In this document: positions 34,107 through 42,107 of the stretch, in pieces
How positions within the stretch are numbered: position 1 is the first letter of the stretch
Layout: each line of letters starts with the position of its first letter
Origin: CAZPXZ01 sp965221505
Lineage (GTDB): Bacteria > Pseudomonadota > Alphaproteobacteria > Rhodobacterales > CAZPXZ01
NCBI GenBank assembly: GCA_965221505.1
Contig: CBDCSI010000001.1
Location: 1,240,001-1,304,000 of the forward strand
Direction of reading: 5' to 3'
DNA: 64,000 bases
Translations under genes and position numbers: made by a program
The notes under the pieces: model-generated
The model's database searches: none
What the model saw: only the letters and a program-made list of their open reading frames with translations
What the model was told of the DNA's origin: nothing

Positions 34107-37100
34107 CTAATTTCGCTTCGGCGCGAGCGCCAGGCAATCCAATCCGTCGGAACGGAGGGCGTCGCAAGCGGCGTTGGCGTTCGGCCGGTCCAGGTTGCGA
34201 AGGCGGGCAAGGTACAGACGCCCCTCCCGCGGAATCCAGACCCGGGCGCTCTCGAGTTCCTCGATCGATCTGGCCATGACCCGGTTGAGATGCGCCCGCG
34301 CCTGGCTCGCACGGCTGTATGCGCCGACCTGGATCGCCCAGTCCGAACGCGCGCGGCCTGCATCGGAAGTCTTTTTGGGCGCGATGGCCATGCAATCGAT
34401 CCCTTGCCTGAGGAGGGCGTTGCAAGCCGCGTCGGCGTCTTGTGCCGTAAACGACTCGAATTGGACCAGGTGATAGCGCCCGCTCTGGCGAACCAGGCCG
34501 CTTCCTTCCTCCAGCTGTTCGAAACCGGCGCCCTGCACGCGCTGCAGGTGCCTTCGCGCGTCCCGGCTGCGGCGAAACGCGCCGACCTGCACAATCCAGC
34601 CGGTCTCCGCCAGATTCGAAGATCGGTTCTCTGCCTTCCCGGACCGGATGGCGAGGCAATCGATACGCTTTTCCTTGAGGTCGCCGCACGCGGCGCGTGC
34701 CGCCTCCTCTTCAAATCCGGTGAAACGGGCCAGGTAGTTCCTGCCGGAGCGAACGACCCGGAACTCGCGGCCGGAGAGTGCGGGCAGGTCTCGCTGCCGC
34801 ATGCGGTCGATCTGGGCACGAGCCTGTCGTGCGCGGCTGTAGGCGCCCACCTGCACGGACCACGCGCCGGGTTCGCCGGGAGCGGCGATCGCCTCGGCCG
34901 CCGGCGCGGGGTCGGATTTCGGCTCCGGCGCAGCGGTCACCGAGTCGGCGAACGCGACCGGAAGACAGTCGATTCCCCGTTCGCGCAGCACGGCGCAGGA
35001 CGAGTGCGCCTCTCCGCGGTCGAATCCGGCGAAACGGGCGAGATACCACCGGTCTCGCCGCGGAGTGGCCGGAACCGCCTTGCCGGTGACGTCGGAGTGT
35101 GCGGCGTTTACGTTGTGCAGATGCGCTTCGGCCTGTTCCTTCCGCGCATGGGCGCCGACCTGTATCGCCCAGGCGCCTGGATCGGGCGCTTCGGCGCCGG
35201 GCAGGCTCGCCAGTACGACCGGGGCCCGCTCGCTGTCGGCGCTCCGGCCGCGCGGAGGCGCGATCGGCAGGCATTCCACGCCGCGCTCCGCGAGCGTGCG
35301 GCATGCGTTGCGTGCGTCGGCCTCGTCGAATCCGGCAAGACGGGCGACGTAGTAGCGATTCCGTTTGGGCGTGACCGGCGTGGCGCGGCCGGCGACGTCG
35401 GCATGCGCGGTCTGGATGTTGCGCAAGTGGTCCTCGGCCCTGGACTTGCGCGAGTAGGCGCCGACCTGAACGGACCAGCCCGTCGACGGCGTCCGCAGCG
35501 CCGTCTCGGCGACCGCGGCGACCGCCGCGCGCTGGCGAGTTGCGGACGGCGCGACGGGCAGGCAATCCACGTCCCGCTTGCGAAGCCGGCTACATGCGGA
35601 CCGGGCCCCTTCCTCGCCGAAGCCGGCAAACTGAGCCAGGTAGTAGCGGCCGGGTCGCGGCGTTCGGGGTTCCGCCGTGCCGATCAGGTCGGCGTTGCGT
35701 TCGAGGACGCTGCGAAGCCGGGATTCGGCCTGACCGCGCCTCGAATACGCGCCGACCTGAACCGACCATCGTCCGGCAGGTCCGCTGAGAATCGCCGCGA
35801 CCGCCGGGACGGGGGCAGTCTCGGTCCGGGCGGCGGAATCCTCCGCCGGCAGGCAGTCCACGCCGCGCCCTCGCAATCGGTCGCAGGCGGACCGGGCGCC
35901 GGCCTCGCTGAGACCGGCGTAGCGGGCCAGGTAGTAGCGGCGCGGTCGCGTGGTCGTCGGGCTGGCGTCGCCGAGCAGGTCTCCGTGTTTGGCCGAGACG
36001 TCGCGCAGTCTCGCCTGCGCGTGCCGTTCGCGCGCATAGGCCCCGACCTGGACGGCCCACGAACCGGACGCAGGCGCGGTCGCGGCCGCGGCTTGGGCGA
36101 CGACCGGCGCGGCCGGTTTCGGTGTGCGGAAGGAGCGGATAGCGAGGCAGTCGAGACCGCGGTCGCGGAGCGTCCAGCAGGCGGACCGTGCCTGGTCTTC
36201 GCCGTAGCCGGCAAATTGCGCCAGATAGAAGCGGCCCCTGCGCGGGGTCTTCGAATCGGCGCCGGCGACGATGTCGGCATGCTTGCGGCCGACGTTGCGC
36301 AAGTGACGTTCGGCTCGGCTCTTGCGGGAATAGGCGCCGACCTGGATGGCCCAGTTTCCGGCGTTTGGGGTCGAGACGGCAACGGCCGGAACCGGTGCCG
36401 CCTCGACGACGAGATCCGCGACCGGCTCGGACGGAGGCGTGTCTCGGTCCGAGGGTGCGTCTCCGGGCTCGGCGGGTTCCTCGCGCGCGGATGCCAGCGT
36501 CGATGCCGCCGGCTCCAGGCGCCGGGCTTCGGGTGGAGGGGAAGACTGCGCGAAGAGCGTGTCCGGGGGGAGCGGCCGGTCGAATCCCGAATTCATCAGC
36601 TCGGCGACCCGGTTGGCGCGTCGGCCGCTGGAAGAGGCGCCGAAATAGCTGGTGATCAGCCTCTTGCCGTCCCGTTCCGCGGTCGCGACGATGGTGTATC
36701 CCGCCGCCCGCGTGTAGCCGGTCTTGATGCCGTCCGAGCCCTTGTACGCGCGCAGGAAGCGGATGTTGGTCGCGCGGAGGAGACGGCCGCCCCACCGGAT
36801 GCTGTGCCGGCCGAACGTGTCGGCGTGCTCGGGAAAGTCCCGCAGCAACCGGCGGCCCAGAACCGCCATGTCGCGGGCCGTCGACAGATGGCCCTTGGCG
36901 GTGAACCCGGTGGCGTTGCGGAACGTCGTTCGCGACATGCCGAACGATCGCGCCTTCCGGGTCATCATTTCGGCGAATTCCCACTCGGTTCCGCCGACCG
37001 TTTCCGCCAGCGCGACCGCCGCATCGTTGGCGGAACGTACCGCCGCCGCCGCGATCAGGTGCCGGAGCTTGACGCGTTCGCCGGTTCGAAGCCCGAGGCG

Positions 37101-37433
37101 CGAGGGCGGCATGGAAGCCGCGCGACGGGAGACGGTCACCCGCTCGTCCAGCGAGAGCCGGCCGTCGCGGATCGCCTCGAAGACCAGATACAGCGTCATC
37201 ATCTTGGTCAGCGAGGCCGGATGGAGTTGCTTGTCCTCGTTGACGGCCGAGAGGATTGCGCCGGTCTCGTAGTCCATGACGGTGTAGGATCGCGTCCGCG
37301 CCCCGGACTCGTCCGCAGCGAGGGCCGCAACGCCGACGGCGGCGGCGAGCAAGAATACCAGCCGCAAGCCGGCGAATACCCGGATAGACGTTCGGCCGAC
37401 CGGAACGCGGATTTTGGTGATGCGCTCGCCCAT
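34107..37433 (-). CDS. Exported D-alanyl-D-alanine carboxypeptidase with eight tandem SPOR domains
   Basis: A 1108-residue protein from the ATG at 37433. It has a signal peptide (hydrophobic 21-40), then a PBP5-type peptidase: S74-L-T-K77, S134-A-N136 and K237-T-G239, followed by a shortened C-terminal part and a proline-rich linker (290-358). Eight SPOR repeats then start near 360, 458, 555, 652, 754, 857, 945 and 1031, each beginning W-x-V/I-Q-V-G-A and ending in a cysteine pair exactly ten residues apart (419/429, 517/527, 614/624, 711/721, 813/823, 916/926, 1004/1014, 1090/1100). These 16 are the only cysteines. SPOR domains bind peptidoglycan denuded of stem peptides at division sites. 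Family relatives usually carry none or one. A frame also opens upstream to 37511. Confidence 0.93.
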   Translation of the reverse strand: MGERITKIRVPVGRTSIRVFAGLRLVFLLAAAVGVAALAADESGARTRSYTVMDYETGAILSAVNEDKQLHPASLTKMMTLYLVFEAIRDGRLSLDERVTVSRRAASMPPSRLGLRTGERVKLRHLIAAAAVRSANDAAVALAETVGGTEWEFAEMMTRKARSFGMSRTTFRNATGFTAKGHLSTARDMAVLGRRLLRDFPEHADTFGRHSIRWGGRLLRATNIRFLRAYKGSDGIKTGYTRAAGYTIVATAERDGKRLITSYFGASSSGRRANRVAELMNSGFDRPLPPDTLFAQSSPPPEARRLEPAASTLASAREEPAEPGDAPSDRDTPPSEPVADLVVEAAPVPAVAVSTPNAGNWAIQVGAYSRKSRAERHLRNVGRKHADIVAGADSKTPRRGRFYLAQFAGYGEDQARSACWTLRDRGLDCLAIRSFRTPKPAAPVVAQAAAATAPASGSWAVQVGAYARERHAQARLRDVSAKHGDLLGDASPTTTRPRRYYLARYAGLSEAGARSACDRLRGRGVDCLPAEDSAARTETAPVPAVAAILSGPAGRWSVQVGAYSRRGQAESRLRSVLERNADLIGTAEPRTPRPGRYYLAQFAGFGEEGARSACSRLRKRDVDCLPVAPSATRQRAAVAAVAETALRTPSTGWSVQVGAYSRKSRAEDHLRNIQTAHADVAGRATPVTPKRNRYYVARLAGFDEADARNACRTLAERGVECLPIAPPRGRSADSERAPVVLASLPGAEAPDPGAWAIQVGAHARKEQAEAHLHNVNAAHSDVTGKAVPATPRRDRWYLARFAGFDRGEAHSSCAVLRERGIDCLPVAFADSVTAAPEPKSDPAPAAEAIAAPGEPGAWSVQVGAYSRARQARAQIDRMRQRDLPALSGREFRVVRSGRNYLARFTGFEEEAARAACGDLKEKRIDCLAIRSGKAENRSSNLAETGWIVQVGAFRRSRDARRHLQRVQGAGFEQLEEGSGLVRQSGRYHLVQFESFTAQDADAACNALLRQGIDCMAIAPKKTSDAGRARSDWAIQVGAYSRASQARAHLNRVMARSIEELESARVWIPREGRLYLARLRNLDRPNANAACDALRSDGLDCLALAPKRN

Positions 37434-37958
37434 CCTGCCTCGTGTGGGGTCTGCGTTCTGCCCGATTGTGTTCTTGGACGGAACCGTAGCCTGCAATCCG
37501 CGCTCTCGCAAGCGCGAAGCGGGCCTTCTCGCGTCCTGCCGCCGGAGCGATCGGCCCGTTCTACGGCAGCGTCGCGCCTCTCTGCCGCGGGGCGCATGCG
37601 GCGTGCGGCATGGCGAGGTCGGCGGCGCGACGCCCAGACGCGCATGCAGGGAGAGGCGCCGAACGCCTGCCGTCGCCCGCGAGGTCGTACGTCCCGGCGG
37701 TCCCGGCCCTCCGGAGGTGTGCGCGCGAGGACCTCACGCCGGAGGCGAGGGAAACCGTTCGACGCGGGTAGGGCGGCGACGCCCGGCGATCGTCGGGCCG
37801 GGACCTGCGGGCCGACCGGTGCAATTCCGCCGTCGCGGCGGTACCGTCCCGGTTCCCGCTGCCGACTCCGAGAACCTCCCCGGCGCGAGTCCCGCGGGCA
37901 CTCGAGGTCTTGACGGCGTACGCTCCGCGCTGCGCAATGCACAGGGAAGGAGAGGTCC
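37434..37958. other. Divergent intergenic region before the flavin monooxygenase
   Basis: No gene recognised. It must contain the promoters of the SPOR carboxypeptidase and of the monooxygenase-reductase pair. The strong site GGAAGGAGAGG at 37944-37955 belongs to the monooxygenase TTG start. Confidence 0.45.
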
Positions 37959-39470
37959 TTGATTCGAACGGGAGCCCAGTACCGGGACGGTCTCAGCGCC
38001 GATCGGGAAATCTACGTCAACGGAGAGCGCGTGCGGGACGTCGCCGCCCACCCGATGTTCAAGCCGCTGGTCGACATCCGAGCGCGGATGTACGACATGC
38101 AGCACGAGGCCGAAACCGCCGGGGTGCTGGTCGAAACCGAGAACGGTCAGCCGCAGGCGGTCGCCAACCGGCCTCCGCGCTCGCGGCGCGACTGGTGGAA
38201 GAAGCGCAGGGCCACCGACACGGTGCTGGAGACGATCGGCGGCGTCGTCACCCGGGTCGGCGACGAGACGGTGGGCGAGATGTGGTCGCTCTACGACGGC
38301 CAGGACGTCCTGAACGAGATCGACCCCCAGTTCGCGGGCAACATTTCCCGCCACGTCGACGAACTGGTCACGCGGGACCCGTTTCACGTTTCCGCCAACA
38401 CCGACCCGAAGGGCGACCGCTCGAAACGGCCGCAGGACCAGGATCCCGACATGTTGCTGCACCAGGTTCGCGAGACCGACGCCGGCATCGTGGTGCGCGG
38501 CGCGAAATTCGAGACCGCAGCCGCCTACGCCGACCAGGCGTTCACCAAGCCCACCATCGCGAACTGGTCCGACGAGGCTTTCTCTGACTACGCCGTGGGC
38601 TTTCTGTGCGACCTGAACAGCCCGGGGTTGAAGTTCGTATGCCGGACCGGGTTCGCCGGGCGCGCGCCGCGCGACGACTATCCGCTGGCCAACCGTTTCG
38701 ACGAGGTGGACACGCTCGTCATCTTCGACGACGTGCTGATTCCCTGGGAGAACGTGTTCTTTCATCGCGCTACGAGCGCCGCCACCTTCATACGCGCGAC
38801 CCTGCACCGTTACTCCGCCTTCGCTTTCGTGCAGCGGAACCTCAAGACGGCGGACATGCTGATCGGCACGGCCTTGCACAACCTTCGGCAGACCGGACTC
38901 GACCGGCAACCGGCCGTGCAGGAGAAGCTCGCGCAGCTCGCGGTTTACCGGGAGGGCATCAACGCTCACCTGACCGCAGCGACGGCGCTGGCGGAACGCT
39001 CGCCCGGCGGTCTCATGATGCCGAACCAGTCGCTGCTCTATGCCGGCCGGGTCCTCGCCTGTTCGCAAATGCACCAGATGATGCACGTTGCCCGGGACCT
39101 CTGCGGCGGGCAGATCTGCGTGACCCCGGACAAGGCCAGTTTCGAGGCGCCCGAGACCCGGCACTGGCTCGAAAAATACTACACGGTCAACGAGAACTGG
39201 ATCGCCGAAGACCGCCGGAAGCTGCTGGCGCTCGGTCGCGACCTGTTGAACTCCGACTACGCCGGCCATCGCCTGACGTTTCAACTGTTCGCCCAGTCGC
39301 CTCCCTTCGCCCATCTCGCCGCGGTCTACCGCAACTTCGATTGGGACGGGCCGCTGGATTTCGTTCGCCGCGCCGCCGAGCTGTCGGACAACGTTCCGGC
39401 GACGTCCCGAAGCGGCGACGGCGCGGTCGAGCAGTGGTTCGACGAACATCCGGAGGCCGGGGACGACTAG
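37959..39470 (+). CDS. 4-hydroxyphenylacetate 3-hydroxylase-family flavin monooxygenase (HpaB-like oxygenase component)
   Basis: A 503-residue FADH2-dependent monooxygenase of the HpaB/PvcC family, acyl-CoA-dehydrogenase fold. Segments typical of the family are RTGAQYRDGLSADREIYVNGERV at the N-terminus, SANTDPKGDRSKRP, VRETDAGIVVRGAKF, DDVLIPWENVFFHR and the C-terminal WFDEHPEAGDD. It uses reduced flavin supplied by a partner reductase to ortho-hydroxylate phenols or related compounds. The start is TTG behind a near-perfect Shine-Dalgarno. The reductase gene follows after 17 bases. The native substrate is unknown. Confidence 0.9.
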   Translation: MIRTGAQYRDGLSADREIYVNGERVRDVAAHPMFKPLVDIRARMYDMQHEAETAGVLVETENGQPQAVANRPPRSRRDWWKKRRATDTVLETIGGVVTRVGDETVGEMWSLYDGQDVLNEIDPQFAGNISRHVDELVTRDPFHVSANTDPKGDRSKRPQDQDPDMLLHQVRETDAGIVVRGAKFETAAAYADQAFTKPTIANWSDEAFSDYAVGFLCDLNSPGLKFVCRTGFAGRAPRDDYPLANRFDEVDTLVIFDDVLIPWENVFFHRATSAATFIRATLHRYSAFAFVQRNLKTADMLIGTALHNLRQTGLDRQPAVQEKLAQLAVYREGINAHLTAATALAERSPGGLMMPNQSLLYAGRVLACSQMHQMMHVARDLCGGQICVTPDKASFEAPETRHWLEKYYTVNENWIAEDRRKLLALGRDLLNSDYAGHRLTFQLFAQSPPFAHLAAVYRNFDWDGPLDFVRRAAELSDNVPATSRSGDGAVEQWFDEHPEAGDD

Positions 39471-39487
39471 CCGGCCGGGATTCCGCC

Positions 39488-40636
39488 ATGGCAGACCTGC
39501 GCGCATCTTTCCTGGAGGGCATGAGCCACGCCGCGTCGACGGTGAGCATCGTGACGACCGACGGCGCGGCCGGGCGTGCCGGCGTGACCGTGTCGGCCAT
39601 GACCTCCGTTTCCGCCGATACCGACCGCCCGACGCTTCTGGTCTGCATCCATCACCTGAGCCGGGTCGCGCCGGCGCTGCTGGAAAATCGCGTCTTCTGC
39701 GTCAGCGTGCTCAAGAACGACCAGGCGCACGTTTCGGACGCGTTCGCCGGGCGCCAGCTTCCGCCCGACGGCGACAAGTTCTCGGTATGCGACTGGGCGG
39801 TCGGAAATACCGGAGCGCCGCGCGTGGCGCAGTCCCTCGTGGCCTTCGACTGCCGTCTGGCGGACCATCGGCGCGTCGGCACCCACCATGTCGTGTTCGG
39901 CGAGGTGGTCGAGGTCTTCGTCGCGCCGAGCGGGTCGCCGCTGATCTACGCCAACCGGGCATACGGCATTCCTGCCGGCGCCAGCGCGCGGGCGCCGCTC
40001 CTGCCTTCGGCGGGGACGTTGCGCCTCGGCTGCTACCACACCTTCGCCCCGTTCCTGGTACCGCAGGCGCTCGCAGCGCTGGCCGGCGAGGGCTCGCCGG
40101 TCGATCTCGAACTGGTCGAGGGCGACCAGGAACGGCTGCTGGCCGCGCTCGAAGGCCGCTATGTCGACGTGAGCGTGATGTACGACGTCGCGGGCCGGGC
40201 CGGGCTAGCCACGGAGGTTCTCGGCAACGCGAATCCCTACGTGCTGCTGCCCGGCCGCCATCCGCTCGCCGGCCGCGCGGCGGTCGACCCGGCGGATCTC
40301 GCCGACGAGCCGCTCATCCTGCTGCACACGCATCCGACCGAAGCCTTCGTTCGCCGCGTGCTGGACGCAGCCGGCGTGCAGCCGAACGTCCGCTACCGGG
40401 CGCAGTCGCTCGAAGTGGTGCGGGGCATGGTCGGACAGGGTCTCGGCTACGCCATTCTCGCGACCCGGCCCGCCGGAGACATGACCTATGACGGTCACGC
40501 GTTGTCGGTCGCGCCGCTGGCGGCGCCGGACATGCCGGGCAGCGAGGTCGTCCTGGTCCGGCGCGCGGATGCGGCGCTGCAGGGCGCCACGGCCCGTTTC
40601 GCCGAGGTCTGCAGGCGAATTTTCGGGGCCGGATAG
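39488..40636 (+). CDS. Flavin reductase fused to a LysR-type substrate-binding domain
   Basis: A 382-residue two-domain protein. Residues 8-163 are an HpaC-like flavin reductase: MSHAASTVSIVTTDGAAGRAGVTVSAM, SVSADTDRPTLLVCI, NRVFCVSVLKNDQAHVSDAFAG and GEVVEV. After a short linker, residues 177-380 form a periplasmic-binding-like LysR effector domain (TLRLGCYHTFAPFLVPQAL, YVDVSVMYDV, VLLPGRHPLAGR, VVRGMVGQGLGYAILA). There is no helix-turn-helix, so this is not a regulator. In the Acinetobacter baumannii hydroxyphenylacetate hydroxylase the reductase C1 has a MarR-like C-terminal domain through which substrate stimulates NADH oxidation; by analogy this domain may sense substrate of the upstream monooxygenase. 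Confidence 0.88.
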   Translation: MADLRASFLEGMSHAASTVSIVTTDGAAGRAGVTVSAMTSVSADTDRPTLLVCIHHLSRVAPALLENRVFCVSVLKNDQAHVSDAFAGRQLPPDGDKFSVCDWAVGNTGAPRVAQSLVAFDCRLADHRRVGTHHVVFGEVVEVFVAPSGSPLIYANRAYGIPAGASARAPLLPSAGTLRLGCYHTFAPFLVPQALAALAGEGSPVDLELVEGDQERLLAALEGRYVDVSVMYDVAGRAGLATEVLGNANPYVLLPGRHPLAGRAAVDPADLADEPLILLHTHPTEAFVRRVLDAAGVQPNVRYRAQSLEVVRGMVGQGLGYAILATRPAGDMTYDGHALSVAPLAAPDMPGSEVVLVRRADAALQGATARFAEVCRRIFGAG

Positions 40637-40647
40637 GAGGCTGCGGG

Positions 40648-42099
40648 TCAGGCTCCGGCAGCCGGCCGACCGGGGACGCGTGCGCCGCTCGGCATCGGGG
40701 CCAGTTGCGGCCAGGGTCGCAACCGTTCGACGGCCGCGCCGATCCGCAGAGCGGTGGGATCGTCGAACCGCCGCGCGACGATCTGTACGGCGGTCGGCAT
40801 GCCGTCCGTACCGACGCCGGAGGGAACCGTCAGCGCCGGACATTGCGCGAAGAGGTTGAACGGGCACGTCATGTCGAGATCGACGCGGCGTCCGGCCTCG
40901 TCGAGGCGGCCGTAGTCCGAATCCCGTCCCTCGACCGGCGGAGCGGTCTGCGTCACGGTCGGGCAGAGGAGGGCGTCATGCCGCTCCAGAACGGCGGCGA
41001 GCGAACGCCATGCGCGGCTTCGCGCAACGCCGATGCGCCGGTAGCGGACTGCGCTCGTCTCGAGACCCCGGCGCATCAGCGCCACCAGTTCCGGATCCAT
41101 GGAATCGGCCCAGTCGTCGAGACCGTCGCCGAACGCCGCCGCGAGGTAGACCGCCCATAGGTCGATCCAGTCGTCGACCAGCCGCGGCTCCCAGTCGAGA
41201 CGGATCTCTTCCACTTCCGCGCCGGCGGAGGCGAGCGCGTCCGCGACTGCGACCAGATTGGCTCTCACGTCCGACCGCACCGCATAGAAGCCGAGATCCG
41301 GGCTGAGGCCGATTCGCAATCCGCGCACGTCGTTCGGCAGCGGGTCTGGAAGCGGAGTAGGCGCCGGCTGGCTGCCGATGTCGGACGAATCGGGCCCTTC
41401 CGCGACGCGAAGAAACAGCGCTGCGTCCGCCACCGTGCGCGCGAGGGGACCGAAATGCGACATGTCGTCGAAAACGGTGTCGAGTATGTCCATCGGAATG
41501 CGGCCCAGGCTGGGCTTCAGGCCGACGACGCCGCAGAGCGCGGCCGGGATCCGCACGGAGCCTCCCATGTCGGTGCCCTCCGCCAGCGGCACGCAGCCGG
41601 AGGCCACGGCCGCGCCGGCCCCGCCGGACGATCCGCCGGCGCTGCGCTCCCGGTTCCACGGATTGCGCGTATGACCCCAGAGCGGGCTCCAGGTGAAGGA
41701 CGAATGGGCGAATTCCGGCGTCGTCGTCTTGCCCACGACGACGGCGCCGGCCGCACGGAATCGCCGGACGATCGCCGGATCCGAGTCCGGAATCCACCGC
41801 TCGAAGCGCCTCGAACCCCGGGTCGTGCGCCGTCCGCGCATGGGCGTGAAGTCCTTGAAGGCGACCGGCACGCCGAAGAGCGGCCCGATCTCGGCGCCCG
41901 CCTTGCGGGCGCGCTCCGCCTCCCGCGCCTCCTGCCGCGCCTCTTCGCGATAGACGAAGGCGAACGGATTGCACGACGGCTGGACCGATTCGATGCATTC
42001 GAGGGCGGCATCCGCCGCTTCGTAAGGAGAGACCTCGCCGGCCCGAATGCGCGCGGCCAGCGACGCGGCGTCGAGTTCGCGATATTCCTGCAGGTTCAC
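40648..42099 (-). CDS. Amidase signature family hydrolase
   Basis: A 483-residue amidase with the Ser-cisSer-Lys triad: K82 in GVPVAFKDFTP, S157 in SAGGSSGGAGAAVASG, and nucleophile S181 in GTDMGGSVRIP. Its length is normal for the family (relatives include 6-aminohexanoate-cyclic-dimer hydrolase and AtzF-type enzymes). The GTG start lies eight bases after the stop of the TMADH-like gene, so it is the last gene of the polyamine-type operon. It probably hydrolyses an amide generated or imported by that pathway; the substrate is unknown. The C-terminus is convergent with the reductase gene. Confidence 0.88.
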   Translation of the reverse strand: MNLQEYRELDAASLAARIRAGEVSPYEAADAALECIESVQPSCNPFAFVYREEARQEAREAERARKAGAEIGPLFGVPVAFKDFTPMRGRRTTRGSRRFERWIPDSDPAIVRRFRAAGAVVVGKTTTPEFAHSSFTWSPLWGHTRNPWNRERSAGGSSGGAGAAVASGCVPLAEGTDMGGSVRIPAALCGVVGLKPSLGRIPMDILDTVFDDMSHFGPLARTVADAALFLRVAEGPDSSDIGSQPAPTPLPDPLPNDVRGLRIGLSPDLGFYAVRSDVRANLVAVADALASAGAEVEEIRLDWEPRLVDDWIDLWAVYLAAAFGDGLDDWADSMDPELVALMRRGLETSAVRYRRIGVARSRAWRSLAAVLERHDALLCPTVTQTAPPVEGRDSDYGRLDEAGRRVDLDMTCPFNLFAQCPALTVPSGVGTDGMPTAVQIVARRFDDPTALRIGAAVERLRPWPQLAPMPSGARVPGRPAAGA

Positions 42100-42107
42100 G
42101 GGTCGCG

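Noticed and set aside
34107..36400. SPOR array as an assembly or recent duplication artefact
   Set aside because: The repeats differ strongly in sequence and spacing (86-103 residues apart); only the fold-defining positions and cysteines are shared.
33801..37913. A 1370-codon open frame on the plus strand, antisense to the SPOR carboxypeptidase
   Set aside because: Its apparent repeats mirror the SPOR repeats on the other strand, it lacks family motifs, and its composition is arginine/glycine-rich as expected for a GC-rich shadow frame.
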